Assembly (NCBI RefSeq): GCF_001750165.1
Contig: NZ_CP015411.1
Coordinates: 2,756,001 to 2,820,000, forward strand
Source: Pseudoalteromonas luteoviolacea
GTDB taxonomy: Bacteria > Pseudomonadota > Gammaproteobacteria > Enterobacterales > Alteromonadaceae
Direction: 5' to 3'
Length of the DNA stretch: 64,000 nucleotides
Shown: positions 1 to 7,803 of the stretch, piece by piece
How positions within the stretch are numbered: position 1 is the stretch's first letter
Layout: every line of letters starts with the position of its first letter
Notes under the pieces: generated by a model
Told to the model about the DNA's origin: nothing
What the model saw: only the letters and a program-made list of their open reading frames with translations
Databases searched by the model: none
Program-made: the position numbers and the translations under genes

Positions 1-1210
1 ACGAGCCACCGCCATTCTGTCTAAGGTCAATAATGATACCATCGACTTTTTCAGCTTTAAGTGCATTTATCTCTTTTAATACGTCTTCAGATAAATTGTT
101 GTAAAAGCTCGGTATTTCTATAATACCGATTTTGCTTGTTAAGTCTGAGTACTGTGCTTTAAATACAGATGACTTGGCTGCACGATCTTCAAGTCGAATT
201 TTATCACGAACAATTTCCACGACCTTGGGCGTACCGTGAGAGTCGCTTCCTTTTAAGTATTGAAGTCTAACTTTGGTCCCTTTTGGACCCTTAATTAGGT
301 CTACTACATCATCCAATCGCCAGCCAATGACATCAACAAAATCTTTGCCGTCTTGCGCTACGCCAATGATTTTATCGTCTGCTTTTATTTTTTCAGTTTT
401 ATCAGCTGGACCACCCGGTACTAAACTACGGATAACTGTATAATCTTCATCGTAGCTTAAAACGGCACCGATACCTTCTAACTCAAGATCCATATCCATC
501 TTGAATTGTTCAGCTCGACGGGGTGATAAGTAGGAAGTATGTGCCTCTATACTTCTAGCGTATGCATTCATTACAATTTGATACGCGTCTTCGCTATTTG
601 TTTGAACTAAACGCTTCTGAGCATTCTTGTAGCGCTTAGTCAGAATTTCTTTAATGCCTTCCCAGTCTTTACCTGTTAGCTTCAACCGTAGGGCATCAGA
701 CTTAACCCTTTGACGCCAAAACTCATCAAGTTCAGCTTGGTTTTTTGCAAACGCAGCTTCTTCTCGGTCGTAATAAAAAGCATCGGGAGTATCAAACTTC
801 ATTTCTTCGTTTAATAAGGAAATAGCATATTGGAAACGTTCAAATCGCCTTTGCAAGCTGATATTGAACATTTCAAAAGCAAAGTCTAACTTACCACTCA
901 TAAGTGCTTCATCAAACTTTGCTTTATGTTGTTTAAATGCGTCAACATCTGACTGAAGAAAAACAGATTTGTTGTAGTCTAACGTCTCTACATATCTATC
1001 AAAAATTTCCTCAGACAGGGTCTCGTTGAGCTTAAAACGTTTGTAGTGGTCACGAGTAAATTTACTAGTCACTCTTTTCGTAGCTGTTGCGTGCTGTAAT
1101 TCAGGTTTAAGCACTGGTATATCTTTTTCTGTTACAACGCTAGTTGCTGCAAAACATGTATTTGCAACAAATAATGCAACGGCCCCTATGAGTGGTAAAT
1201 TTTTACTCAT
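1..1210 (-). CDS. prc: Tail-specific (C-terminal processing) protease Prc, N-terminal part
   Basis: Periplasmic S41-family protease that trims or degrades proteins from their C-terminal tail. The gene runs off the left edge, so about 403 residues from the N-terminus are visible. It starts with a signal peptide (MSKNLPLIGAVALF, ending near CFA|ATS), then the long helical N-terminal region of Prc proteins (around 'HYKRFKLNETLSEEIFDRYV'), then a PDZ domain at roughly residues 230-330 (ELEGIGAVL, LVPGGPADK, KADDKIIGV), and the start of the protease domain ending at DLRQNGGGS. The catalytic Ser and Lys lie outside the window. The ATG is 10 bases downstream of the proQ stop, matching the proQ-prc arrangement of enteric bacteria and implying co-transcription. 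Family assignment is firm. Confidence 0.95.
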   Translation of the reverse strand, partial: MSKNLPLIGAVALFVANTCFAATSVVTEKDIPVLKPELQHATATKRVTSKFTRDHYKRFKLNETLSEEIFDRYVETLDYNKSVFLQSDVDAFKQHKAKFDEALMSGKLDFAFEMFNISLQRRFERFQYAISLLNEEMKFDTPDAFYYDREEAAFAKNQAELDEFWRQRVKSDALRLKLTGKDWEGIKEILTKRYKNAQKRLVQTNSEDAYQIVMNAYARSIEAHTSYLSPRRAEQFKMDMDLELEGIGAVLSYDEDYTVIRSLVPGGPADKTEKIKADDKIIGVAQDGKDFVDVIGWRLDDVVDLIKGPKGTKVRLQYLKGSDSHGTPKVVEIVRDKIRLEDRAAKSSVFKAQYSDLTSKIGIIEIPSFYNNLSEDVLKEINALKAEKVDGIIIDLRQNGGGS

Positions 1211-1220
1211 ACACTACTCC

Positions 1221-1871
1221 TTATAGAATAAATAGGCTTTCAGCCTTTGTCTTAACCTGCATACCCGTTACAAGTTCAACATGTACTTCGTCTTTATTAA
1301 CTTCAGTAATTGTTGCGTTTACGAGCGCTTGGCCAAGCTTAACTTTAACTTTGTTATTTACCTTGACCTCATTTGCTGGAAGAGGTTCAACTTTTCCTGA
1401 ACTTCTGCGTTGTTGCTGTTGCTCAGGCTTCTTATTAACTCTAGGCTTTTTATTGGCATGGCGTGGGTGACCTTGCCCTTTTGATTTGTAAGATTTTGTG
1501 TCGCCGTCATTGCGAGGTCTTTGTGGCTTCTTGCGTTTTGCCATTTTCGCACGACTTTCTTCCAATGCTTTTTGAGCATGCTCTACGTGCTCCTGCTCAA
1601 CCTTTTCAGCTTGACCACCTTCCAAATCAACACGGAACTCATTTTTTGTTACGGCTTCTAAATAACGCCAGCTTGAAGTGTATTTTCTTAAAGCTTGTCT
1701 AACTTGCGTTTTACTTACTTTTTCAGAGCCTTCAATCTTCTCAGCAATATCTTTGAAGATGCCAACTTTTAGTGGCTTTATACCATCCTTTTGTTTAAAA
1801 CACTGAGGAAATTCTGAGTATAAAAACTCCAATACCTCGTTAATATCTTTTAGCTTGTTTGTGGTTTCCAT
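1221..1871 (-). CDS. proQ: RNA chaperone ProQ
   Basis: ProQ/FinO-family RNA-binding protein that binds structured sRNAs and mRNA 3' ends. In 216 residues it shows the family layout: an N-terminal FinO domain (about residues 5-120, with FPQCF, KPLKVGIFKDI and YTSSWRYLEAV), a basic low-complexity linker (about 105-165, rich in K, R, Q, N), and a C-terminal Tudor-like domain (about 165-216, VNNKVKVKLGQALVNATI). It sits 12 bases after a small unknown gene and 10 bases before prc, in one minus-strand run beginning at msrC. Co-transcription with prc is conserved in gammaproteobacteria. Function is known from the family. Confidence 0.95.
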   Translation of the reverse strand: METTNKLKDINEVLEFLYSEFPQCFKQKDGIKPLKVGIFKDIAEKIEGSEKVSKTQVRQALRKYTSSWRYLEAVTKNEFRVDLEGGQAEKVEQEHVEHAQKALEESRAKMAKRKKPQRPRNDGDTKSYKSKGQGHPRHANKKPRVNKKPEQQQQRRSSGKVEPLPANEVKVNNKVKVKLGQALVNATITEVNKDEVHVELVTGMQVKTKAESLFIL

Positions 1872-1883
1872 GTCTAAACCTAT

Positions 1884-2162
1884 TTAAATATCTTCATCAA
1901 GAGATGAATTAATATAGTGTGTAACCCAGTCTAAGAGTTCATCTAGCTCGGTATCAATTAATGCCATATCACCGCGCAGATGTTCCCAAATACCATTAAT
2001 AATTTGATCAATTTGCTCACTTCCAAGATCTTCGGGCAACTTTTCCCAAGCAAAATGAATCAACTCGTTAAGAGTCTCAGCGACTTGCTCCTCATCGCCT
2101 TCCCAATCCCCAACATCGAAATTAGAAAATAAGTAGTCTTGTACATTAAGCATATCTTTCAT
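1884..2162 (-). CDS. Small acidic conserved-looking protein of unknown function
   Basis: A 92-residue, strongly acidic protein with no signal peptide or membrane segment, predicted soluble and helical (LNELIHFAWEKLP, ELDELLDWVTHYI). I do not recognise a named family. Its reality is supported by position: it begins one base after the msrC stop and ends 12 bases before proQ, all on one strand, so it looks translationally coupled within an msrC-orf-proQ-prc operon. A role linked to ProQ or methionine sulfoxide repair would be guesswork from context. Confidence 0.75.
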   Translation of the reverse strand: MKDMLNVQDYLFSNFDVGDWEGDEEQVAETLNELIHFAWEKLPEDLGSEQIDQIINGIWEHLRGDMALIDTELDELLDWVTHYINSSLDEDI

Positions 2163-2163
2163 T

Positions 2164-2622
2164 TTAAAGTGTTTCCTCGAAGCTTTTAACCAGCGCTTCT
2201 AAGCCCAGTTTATCTTGTTCGTCAAACCTTGCCAAACTGGGACTATCGATGTCCAATACTGCAAAAATTTTACCTTTCTTAAATACAGGTATCACAATTT
2301 CAGAATTTGAAGCTGCATCACAGGCAATATGGCCTTCAAACGCGTGTACATCTTCAACAAGCTGTGTTTTTTCTTCAGACACAGCAGTCCCACAGACACC
2401 TTTGCCTACAGGGATGCGGATACACGCAGGATTGCCTTGAAATGGACCAAGTACAAGTTCATTGTCTCCATCCATTAAATAAAAACCGGACCAGTTAATG
2501 TCTTCCATATTGGTGAATAGCAAAGCACTCAAGTTAGCCATGTTAGCAACATGATTGCGCTCACCATCAATTAGTCCTTTTGCCTGTTGATTCAACAGTT
2601 CATAAAATTTTTGCTTTTGCAT
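2164..2622 (-). CDS. msrC: Free methionine-(R)-sulfoxide reductase (GAF domain)
   Basis: Cytoplasmic enzyme (YebR/fRMsr) reducing free L-methionine-(R)-sulfoxide to methionine. The 152-residue protein is a single GAF domain of the usual family length. The three family cysteines are present at C67, C77 and C101, with the same spacing (10 and 24) as C84, C94 and C118 of the E. coli enzyme; the motifs NWSGFYL and GKGVCGTA are also typical. First gene of the minus-strand run leading to proQ and prc. In E. coli yebR is also close to proQ-prc, so the linkage is conserved. Confidence 0.93.
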   Translation of the reverse strand: MQKQKFYELLNQQAKGLIDGERNHVANMANLSALLFTNMEDINWSGFYLMDGDNELVLGPFQGNPACIRIPVGKGVCGTAVSEEKTQLVEDVHAFEGHIACDAASNSEIVIPVFKKGKIFAVLDIDSPSLARFDEQDKLGLEALVKSFEETL

Positions 2623-2758
2623 TGTTGATACTGAACATTCTTACATATAAACAGTAAAGGTACTCTTTCATGCAAATAAATGAAACCTTTTACGAGCAAA
2701 AAGTCCCAATTTGTCTTCAATACAACTCAAACTGCTCATTTTGCGCGCAGCCGTTATA

Positions 2759-3121
2759 TCACGGGAGACGCAAGCTGTATAAAAAAAGCGCAGACGCTAA
2801 TGCGCACATTACTGCATTTGCAATAAGTATCGGACCACCAGGAACAGAAAAGAGAAACGTAAATATCGCTCCACCTAACATAGCAGCTGTAGTAAGTGCG
2901 GCATACGACAGCTTATTGCATTTATATAAAAAAAGATATGTAGGTAACACACATAGCGCCATTACGATGCCAACTATGTGCGCATTTGATATCGCAGTAG
3001 TCAACAATTGCAAAAACACTTGCCCTTGTCCTGTCACCAAATAGAAGTAAGCACCTAGGACACTACCAACTATCAACGGTGAAAACATTGAGACCCCAAT
3101 GGCTGTTGCTACTTTTTTCAT
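2759..3121 (-). CDS. Small four-helix inner-membrane protein, unknown function
   Basis: A 120-residue protein made almost entirely of four hydrophobic helices (about residues 8-30, 45-66, 72-92 and 95-116), with short polar loops such as YKCNK. No catalytic motif is visible and I cannot assign a family. It is a stand-alone minus-strand gene between msrC, which runs the same way, and the tRNA-Ser cluster. An ORF of similar size on the opposite strand lacks such an organised pattern and is rejected as a shadow. Confidence 0.6.
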   Translation of the reverse strand: MKKVATAIGVSMFSPLIVGSVLGAYFYLVTGQGQVFLQLLTTAISNAHIVGIVMALCVLPTYLFLYKCNKLSYAALTTAAMLGGAIFTFLFSVPGGPILIANAVMCALASALFLYSLRLP

Positions 3122-3240
3122 TTCAATTACCTTACAAAACTGTGTCAGTAAACAAGTCTTCGGCTTAAGCTAAATCACATCAATGAGACTTTAGTCTCAA
3201 CTTGATTAGCATGTTTTTGAAACAAATATTTTCTAACCCA

Positions 3241-3275
3241 ATAAAAAAGCCCAAGCTAGATAATAGCTTGGGCTT
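3241..3275 (-). terminator. Rho-independent terminator of the tRNA-Ser cluster
   Basis: A perfect 12-bp stem (3247-3258 with 3264-3275) and 5-base loop, followed on the minus strand by a T run (3240s). It lies six bases beyond the last tRNA and ends the tRNA transcript. Confidence 0.85.
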
Positions 3276-3280
3276 AATTA

Positions 3281-3371
3281 TGGCGGAGAGATAGGGATTT
3301 GAACCCTAGATACGCTATTAACGTATGCCGGTTTTCAAGACCGGTGCTTTCAACCACTCAGCCATCTCTCC
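3281..3371 (-). tRNA. tRNA-Ser(UGA), copy 4 in transcription order
   Basis: 91-nt class II tRNA on the minus strand: acceptor stem GGAGAGA/TCTCTCC, discriminator G, encoded CCA, a long variable arm, anticodon loop CTTGAAA with anticodon UGA, and a T-arm GGTTCAAATCC. It decodes UCN serine codons. Last of four tandem near-identical copies, followed at once by a terminator. Confidence 0.97.
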
Positions 3372-3423
3372 AAATTTTAAAACAAAATGACTTAATGAAT
3401 AAAGTGCACATTGCTTATTGTAG

Positions 3424-3514
3424 TGGCGGAGAGATAGGGATTTGAACCCTAGATACGCTATTAACGTATGCCGGTTTTCAAGACCGGTGCTTTCAACCAC
3501 TCAGCCATCTCTCC
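3424..3514 (-). tRNA. tRNA-Ser(UGA), copy 3 in transcription order
   Basis: Sequence-identical over its 91 nt to the copy at 3281-3371: same acceptor stem, variable arm, UGA anticodon and encoded CCA. The 52-base spacer to the next copy closely resembles the spacer before it, which indicates tandem duplication of a tRNA-plus-spacer unit. Confidence 0.97.
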
Positions 3515-3564
3515 AAATTTTAAAACAAAATGTCTTACTATTAAATGCACTTTGTTTGTTTTAG

Positions 3565-3655
3565 TGGCGGAGAGATAGGGATTTGAACCCTAGATACGCT
3601 ATTAACGTATGCCGGTTTTCAAGACCGGTGCTTTCAACCACTCAGCCATCTCTCC
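3565..3655 (-). tRNA. tRNA-Ser(UGA), copy 2 in transcription order
   Basis: 91-nt tRNA-Ser with anticodon UGA, identical in its body to the other three copies. Encoded CCA at the 3' end. Part of the tandem tRNA-Ser transcript. Confidence 0.97.
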
Positions 3656-3686
3656 GAAACTTGCCTATGCAAAGCATAGAAATTAG

Positions 3687-3777
3687 TGGCGGAGAGATAG
3701 GGATTTGAACCCTAGATACGCTATTAACGTATGCCGGTTTTCAAGACCGGTGCTTTCAACCACTCAGCCATCTCTCC
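3687..3777 (-). tRNA. tRNA-Ser(UGA), copy 1 in transcription order
   Basis: First tRNA of the tandem transcript, 91 nt, anticodon UGA, encoded CCA. The promoter lies directly upstream on the minus strand. Confidence 0.97.
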
Positions 3778-3789
3778 GCAGCGGGGCGA

Positions 3790-3818
3790 ATAATAGGGAA
3801 ACCTTTTTAGAATGTGAA
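3790..3818 (-). promoter_or_regulatory. Sigma-70 promoter of the tRNA-Ser cluster
   Basis: On the minus strand: -35 TTCACA (3813-3818), a 17-base spacer, and -10 TATTAT (3790-3795), followed by a GC-rich stretch (CGCCCCGC) before the first tRNA. A GC-rich discriminator after the -10 box is typical of stable-RNA promoters under stringent control. Confidence 0.75.
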
Positions 3819-4039
3819 GCTTTTTTTTTGCTTTTTTTATCATTTGTCCAAAATTCAGCTTGTTTGACGACAAATCCAGCTAGTCTGGCGATTTTTTTAA
3901 CAATCTTTTGTTATCTTTGAACTATTTACCACAAAAAATGGTCTACTATTCGAGAAAGGTTTGCTCAACTATGTAACTCTTGGTAATCTTTGGAAAGTTT
4001 AATTATCGGAACATCGTGTTTCTATTAAGGAGCTATAAT

Positions 4040-4711
4040 ATGGCGTTCAATCATTCGTACACTACTGAAAAAGCAGTAATGTCAACGACTGAAACAAATA
4101 AAGTGCTTAAAAGCACTTACTTTCTTTTAGCAATGACTTTGGCATTTAGTGCCTTAACTGCTGCAATTTCAATGACTATGGCATTGCCTAGATTCACAGG
4201 CCTTGTCTGCTCTCTTGTTGCTATGGGTCTAATTTTTGTTATCCAAAAGAAGGCAAACTCTTCTTCAGCAATCGGTCTGGTATTCTTATTCACTGGTATT
4301 CTTGGTTTTGGCTTAGGCCCAATGCTTAACTCATACCTAAACTTGCCAAATGGTGGGTTACTGATTGCACAAGCTCTTGGTTCAACTGCGTTGATTTTCT
4401 TCGGTTTATCTGCTTACGCATTAACAACTAAGAAAGACTTTTCTTTCATGGGTGGTTTCTTAACGATTGGTATTTTAGTGACTGTTGGTATTTCTATCGT
4501 AAATATCTTCATCGGTAGTCCAATTGTGTTTATTGCTATTAACGCTGTATTTGTATTACTTATGTCAGCAATGATCTTGTTTGAAACAAGCAGAATCGTT
4601 AATGGTGGTGAAACTAATTATGTATTAGCGACTGTTGGCCTTTTCGTTGCTATCTACAACCTATTCACTTCTTTATTGATGCTACTAGGTGTCATGTCAA
4701 GTGATGACTAA
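4040..4711 (+). CDS. yccA: Bax inhibitor-1 family inner-membrane protein YccA
   Basis: Seven-helix inner-membrane protein of the Bax inhibitor-1/YccA family; E. coli YccA is a substrate and modulator of the FtsH protease. The ATG at 4040 is chosen because AAGGAG lies 7-12 bases upstream; this gives 223 residues, close to E. coli YccA (219). Conserved blocks are evident: LKSTYFLLAMTLAFSALTA, a GFGLGPMLNSYL loop, SAYALTTKKDFSF, and FETSRIVNGGETNY near the C-terminus. A terminator follows the gene and separates it from the tus genes, although yccA and tusE neighbour each other in enteric genomes as well. Confidence 0.95.
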   Translation: MAFNHSYTTEKAVMSTTETNKVLKSTYFLLAMTLAFSALTAAISMTMALPRFTGLVCSLVAMGLIFVIQKKANSSSAIGLVFLFTGILGFGLGPMLNSYLNLPNGGLLIAQALGSTALIFFGLSAYALTTKKDFSFMGGFLTIGILVTVGISIVNIFIGSPIVFIAINAVFVLLMSAMILFETSRIVNGGETNYVLATVGLFVAIYNLFTSLLMLLGVMSSDD

Positions 4712-4730
4712 TCTTATCATTCTGATAAAA

Positions 4731-4755
4731 TAAGCCCCATTAGGGGCTTTTTTTA
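4731..4755 (+). terminator. Rho-independent terminator after yccA
   Basis: Stem AAGCCCC / GGGGCTT (4732-4738 and 4743-4749) with an ATTA loop and a T7 tail. It ends only 11 bases before the tusD start codon, so it may act as a partial terminator between yccA and the tus genes. Confidence 0.85.
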
Positions 4756-4765
4756 TGGGTTTTCT

Positions 4766-5119
4766 TTGAGCCAATTTATTATTTCCGTACACTCGGGTCC
4801 TGCTGACCATGATTCTTTGCAATGTATAGAGCGCTTCGCACGTGCCGTGCTTCAGCAAAAGCATTCAATTAAGTGTATTTTTTTATACCAAGACGCGGTT
4901 TTGCATGCCAACCAGCACTTTTCTCTTGCCAGTGACGAACTGCAAGTCAGTGCAGTTTGGCAAAGGCTTCACGATCTGGGGATCCCCATTAAACTATGTG
5001 TTACCGCCGCAGAAAAGCGCGGTATTGACACATCCAATACAGGTTTATTCACCGTTGCAGGACTTGCTGAGTTTGCCATGGAAACCTGTAAAGCTGACAA
5101 GTGGGTGCAATTCAAATGA
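4766..5119 (+). CDS. tusD: Sulfurtransferase TusD
   Basis: Subunit of the TusBCD complex, which accepts sulfur from TusA and passes it to TusE for 2-thiouridine formation in the wobble base of Glu, Gln and Lys tRNAs. 117 residues with the DsrE/TusD fold: N-terminal FIISVHSGP, YQDAVLHANQ, SDELQVSAVWQRL, and the motif KLCVTAAEKRG carrying the active-site cysteine at position 78, as in E. coli TusD. The start is TTG; no in-frame ATG or GTG exists upstream after the terminator, and only a weak TGGG lies in front. The stop overlaps the tusC start by four bases (ATGA). Confidence 0.92.
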   Translation: MSQFIISVHSGPADHDSLQCIERFARAVLQQKHSIKCIFLYQDAVLHANQHFSLASDELQVSAVWQRLHDLGIPIKLCVTAAEKRGIDTSNTGLFTVAGLAEFAMETCKADKWVQFK

Positions 5120-5475
5120 CCAAAAAGATTTTAGTTGTCTGTGACGCCGCGCCATTTGATGCGCAAATTATTCGAGATAGCCTAGACATGGCTCTCATTT
5201 TTGCAGCTGTTGATCAAGAAGTCAGTTGGCTATTTAGAGGCGCATCTGTCCTTGCGTTAAAAACGGCTCAACATCCAAATCAACTGGGTATTAAAGACTT
5301 TTTTAAGCAGCTAAAAACATTAGAAATTTACGATATTGATCGTATTTTTGTTTGCGAAAATGCCCTTGCAGAATTTTCGATGTCGTCTGAAGAGCTTACG
5401 ATTGATACCGAAACAGTCAATATTAAACAGCAACAAGCTTTACTTAAAAAACAAGATCATGTGGTTAAGTTATGA
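5116..5475 (+). CDS. tusC: Sulfurtransferase subunit TusC
   Basis: DsrF-like subunit of TusBCD. The ATG at 5116 overlaps the tusD stop (ATGA) and gives 119 residues, the usual TusC length; an in-frame GTG 15 bases earlier is less likely. Visible family features are the N-terminal KKILVVCDAAPFDAQIIRDS strand-helix, ALIFAAVDQEVSWLF, and LKTLEIYDIDRIFVCENAL. TusC does not carry the relay cysteine in known systems; it is structural in the heterohexamer. Its stop overlaps the tusB start by four bases. Confidence 0.92.
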   Translation: MTKKILVVCDAAPFDAQIIRDSLDMALIFAAVDQEVSWLFRGASVLALKTAQHPNQLGIKDFFKQLKTLEIYDIDRIFVCENALAEFSMSSEELTIDTETVNIKQQQALLKKQDHVVKL

Positions 5476-5741
5476 GTTCAATAATACATATCTTCTCTAA
5501 ACCGAGTAGTTACTATCGCAATTTTGATATGGGTTTAATTAGCCAAGACGATAAGGTATTGCTGCAACAAGATGCCTGCTATGATCAATCAAAGTTTGTG
5601 GTAAATTGCCCAGCACCACTTTTCATGCTGGAGACATGCGCCCTAGCACGTGGCATTTCACCTATTGAATCAATTACACTGATAGATGATTTAAGTTGGG
5701 TCGACCTTATTGCAAGCAGTGACAAATCTATAACGTGGTAA
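5472..5741 (+). CDS. tusB: Sulfurtransferase subunit TusB
   Basis: DsrH-like third subunit of TusBCD, 89 residues (E. coli 95). The N-terminal MSSIIHIFSKPSS and the later DQSKFVV and FMLETCALARGI segments match the family. Translation is coupled to tusC through an ATGA overlap. Together with tusE directly downstream, the full relay downstream of TusA is encoded in one operon here, whereas E. coli splits tusDCB and tusE between two loci. Confidence 0.9.
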   Translation: MSSIIHIFSKPSSYYRNFDMGLISQDDKVLLQQDACYDQSKFVVNCPAPLFMLETCALARGISPIESITLIDDLSWVDLIASSDKSITW

Positions 5742-5743
5742 TT

Positions 5744-6073
5744 ATGTTAGAAGTAAACGATAAAACAATTGAAACAGACAAAGAAGGCTACCTTTTAAAT
5801 CATTTAGATTGGGAGGAGAGTCTAGCGTCAGTTATTGCATCTCAAGAAAATATTACTTTGACAGATGCGCACTGGGAAGTTATCCGGTTTGTTCGTAGTT
5901 TTTATGAAGAGTACGGCACAAGCCCTGCCATTAGAATGTTAGTCAAAGCCATTGCTAAAAAGCTTGGTGAGGATAAAGGAAAAAGTATTTATTTATATAA
6001 GCTTTTCCCTAAAGGTCCTGCTAAACAAGCGACCAAGATTGCGGGACTCCCTAAACCCGCTAAATGTATTTAA
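5744..6073 (+). CDS. tusE: Sulfur acceptor TusE (DsrC family)
   Basis: DsrC/TusE protein that takes sulfur from TusD and interacts with MnmA and tRNA. From the ATG at 5744 (2 bases after the tusB stop) it is 109 residues with the typical blocks GYLLNHLDWEESLA, HWEVIRFVRSFYEEY and SPAIRMLVKAI, and the essential penultimate cysteine C108 in the terminal KPAKCI. The longer dissimilatory DsrC has a second cysteine ten residues earlier; here that position holds alanine or threonine, consistent with the TusE type. Confidence 0.94.
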   Translation: MLEVNDKTIETDKEGYLLNHLDWEESLASVIASQENITLTDAHWEVIRFVRSFYEEYGTSPAIRMLVKAIAKKLGEDKGKSIYLYKLFPKGPAKQATKIAGLPKPAKCI

Positions 6074-6100
6074 AAAGAGAAGGCATTGCCTTCTCTTTCT
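6072..6100. terminator. Bidirectional terminator between tusE and the lipoprotein gene
   Basis: Stem AGAGAAGGC / GCCTTCTCT (6076-6084 and 6088-6096) in the short gap between two convergent genes, with A-rich sequence on one side and T-rich on the other, so it can serve both strands. Confidence 0.8.
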
Positions 6101-6105
6101 CTTTA

Positions 6106-7803
6106 TTATTCATTACTCGGCCAAGAGAACGGCACTACTGGCACTGACAATCCTCTCGCTAATACTGACTCGGCAACAGTTAAGCTAGGGTCTGTAGGAG
6201 ACCATAGATCAGTGTTGAATACTTCAGAAGCAGACTCACTCGCAATATCACCTAACACACCACTTGCATCAATATCGAAAATAAACGTGCCCGATCCATC
6301 ATAGTCACAAGAATTTGTCGGTGCATATTCAATATTTGCGCGATGCTCAGTGCCTAAATAAACATTCGTCGATGAATCGAATTCGAAAAACTGTCTTTGA
6401 GTATAATCTTGAAGAGTATGATTGTTGCCAGGCCCAGCCCAATTACAAATAAACCCTTGGACTAAACCGTTTGTTTCATCTATATCCGTGCCATAGCCAA
6501 AGTGGGCTTCGCCATTTTCCAACGACGCATCATTAAACCCAATATTTAATATACGACTATTGGAATCATTAACACCCGCTTGCCATACATAAGCATAATC
6601 GCCTGCTAAGCTGGTTAAATTAAAGTTAGCACCAAAAATTGCAAAGTTTTCACTCCAACCATCCGGGTTATCAGTAGCATGATATTTGTTATCCACATCC
6701 ACTTGCTGGTCGCTATTAAATACACTCGCAACGCCATGACCACAATTAGTCGCAGATCTAGACTGTAAAGACATTTGTTCTCCACTGCGCTCATATGCGA
6801 GAGAACCCACTAAAGTACGGTCATTTTGACTGCAATTTCCTCCTGGAAATTCTATGCCTAATACGCCAACCTCACCCTCTACCGTGAAATTCAGTAAGCC
6901 TGTATAGTTCACAGCATCAGTGCCAGGTGTATGCATCATTGACATAGTAATATCATAGTCCGACCCTGATACCGTGTAAGCTAAACTCACACTGTATTGC
7001 CATACGCCTGATGCCAATTCAATTGTCGCACTATTAAAACTAATATCAGCCAACCCTTTGCTATTCATTTGTGAGGTTAGGTCAATTGAGCTGCCCTCTG
7101 CAGGTAACCCCGTTCCATCATCAATGGCAGCAGAAACCATGCTCGCCAAGGTCATCAATGCCATTCTTGAACGCTCTCTGACAGCCCGCAATTGCGCATT
7201 TGTTTGCGCAACAGCACATGCATTGCCATTGCTCGCACTCGCAAGCCACAAGCCCAAATCCCCTGTTGGTAATGTACCAGCACTCGTTGCCGAGCTTGAT
7301 GCATCAGGGTGTCCTTGATAGCTTACTTGCGGACCAAAACAATCCGCGTTAGAACTATTTCTATAAAAAGAGCCAACTCTGAATACATCTCTCAAAGGTG
7401 TCTCACCACTTAAAAGCGCATTAATTCTTCTGGTTGCCCAAAAATATGTCGGAGAAGCAGGGCCTCTTGACTCAAGGGCTCTGTATGTATATTGCCTATC
7501 TTGTTCATCACTACTGTCAGAGAATGGAGAGGCCACTGCCAAGGACTGGGGAAAATATACCCCTCTATCCACAGTGTCATCACTATCATTGGTTCCACCA
7601 CTATCTTGATCCGTTGAATCGTCAGTACTAGATGAATCATTATTCATATTAGAGTCAGCGCTATTATCTGCATCTGAGCTGTCAGATTGTTGAGCTGATG
7701 TATCTTGCTGAGTTTCTGTGTTTAACTGATTTGAGTTGTCGCTTTCAGATGATGAGCAACCTATCACTAGAGATGCCATAATTAATGGGATGTAAGATTT
7801 CAT
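6106..7803 (-). CDS. Surface-type lipoprotein of unknown function
   Basis: Predicted outer-membrane lipoprotein of 565 residues. Start chosen at 7803 because it gives a canonical lipoprotein signal, MKSYIPLIMASLVIGC, with lipobox VIGC at C16; the longer reading has no sensible N-terminus. After the cysteine come about 60 residues of Ser/Asp/Asn/Thr/Gln linker (SSSTDDSTDQDSGG), then a mature region with cysteine pairs and beta-rich sequence that I cannot assign to a family. A Fur-box-like site lies about 140 bases upstream, hinting at iron control. The low-complexity linker suggests exposure at the cell surface. Confidence 0.8.
   Translation of the reverse strand: MKSYIPLIMASLVIGCSSSESDNSNQLNTETQQDTSAQQSDSSDADNSADSNMNNDSSSTDDSTDQDSGGTNDSDDTVDRGVYFPQSLAVASPFSDSSDEQDRQYTYRALESRGPASPTYFWATRRINALLSGETPLRDVFRVGSFYRNSSNADCFGPQVSYQGHPDASSSATSAGTLPTGDLGLWLASASNGNACAVAQTNAQLRAVRERSRMALMTLASMVSAAIDDGTGLPAEGSSIDLTSQMNSKGLADISFNSATIELASGVWQYSVSLAYTVSGSDYDITMSMMHTPGTDAVNYTGLLNFTVEGEVGVLGIEFPGGNCSQNDRTLVGSLAYERSGEQMSLQSRSATNCGHGVASVFNSDQQVDVDNKYHATDNPDGWSENFAIFGANFNLTSLAGDYAYVWQAGVNDSNSRILNIGFNDASLENGEAHFGYGTDIDETNGLVQGFICNWAGPGNNHTLQDYTQRQFFEFDSSTNVYLGTEHRANIEYAPTNSCDYDGSGTFIFDIDASGVLGDIASESASEVFNTDLWSPTDPSLTVAESVLARGLSVPVVPFSWPSNE

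Noticed and set aside
2670..3044. 124-codon plus-strand ORF opposite the small membrane protein
   Set aside because: No hydrophobic or family pattern, irregular composition; the minus-strand frame has four clean membrane helices.
3318..3920. ORFs running across the tRNA-Ser copies on both strands
   Set aside because: They arise from the repeated tRNA sequence and have no independent support.
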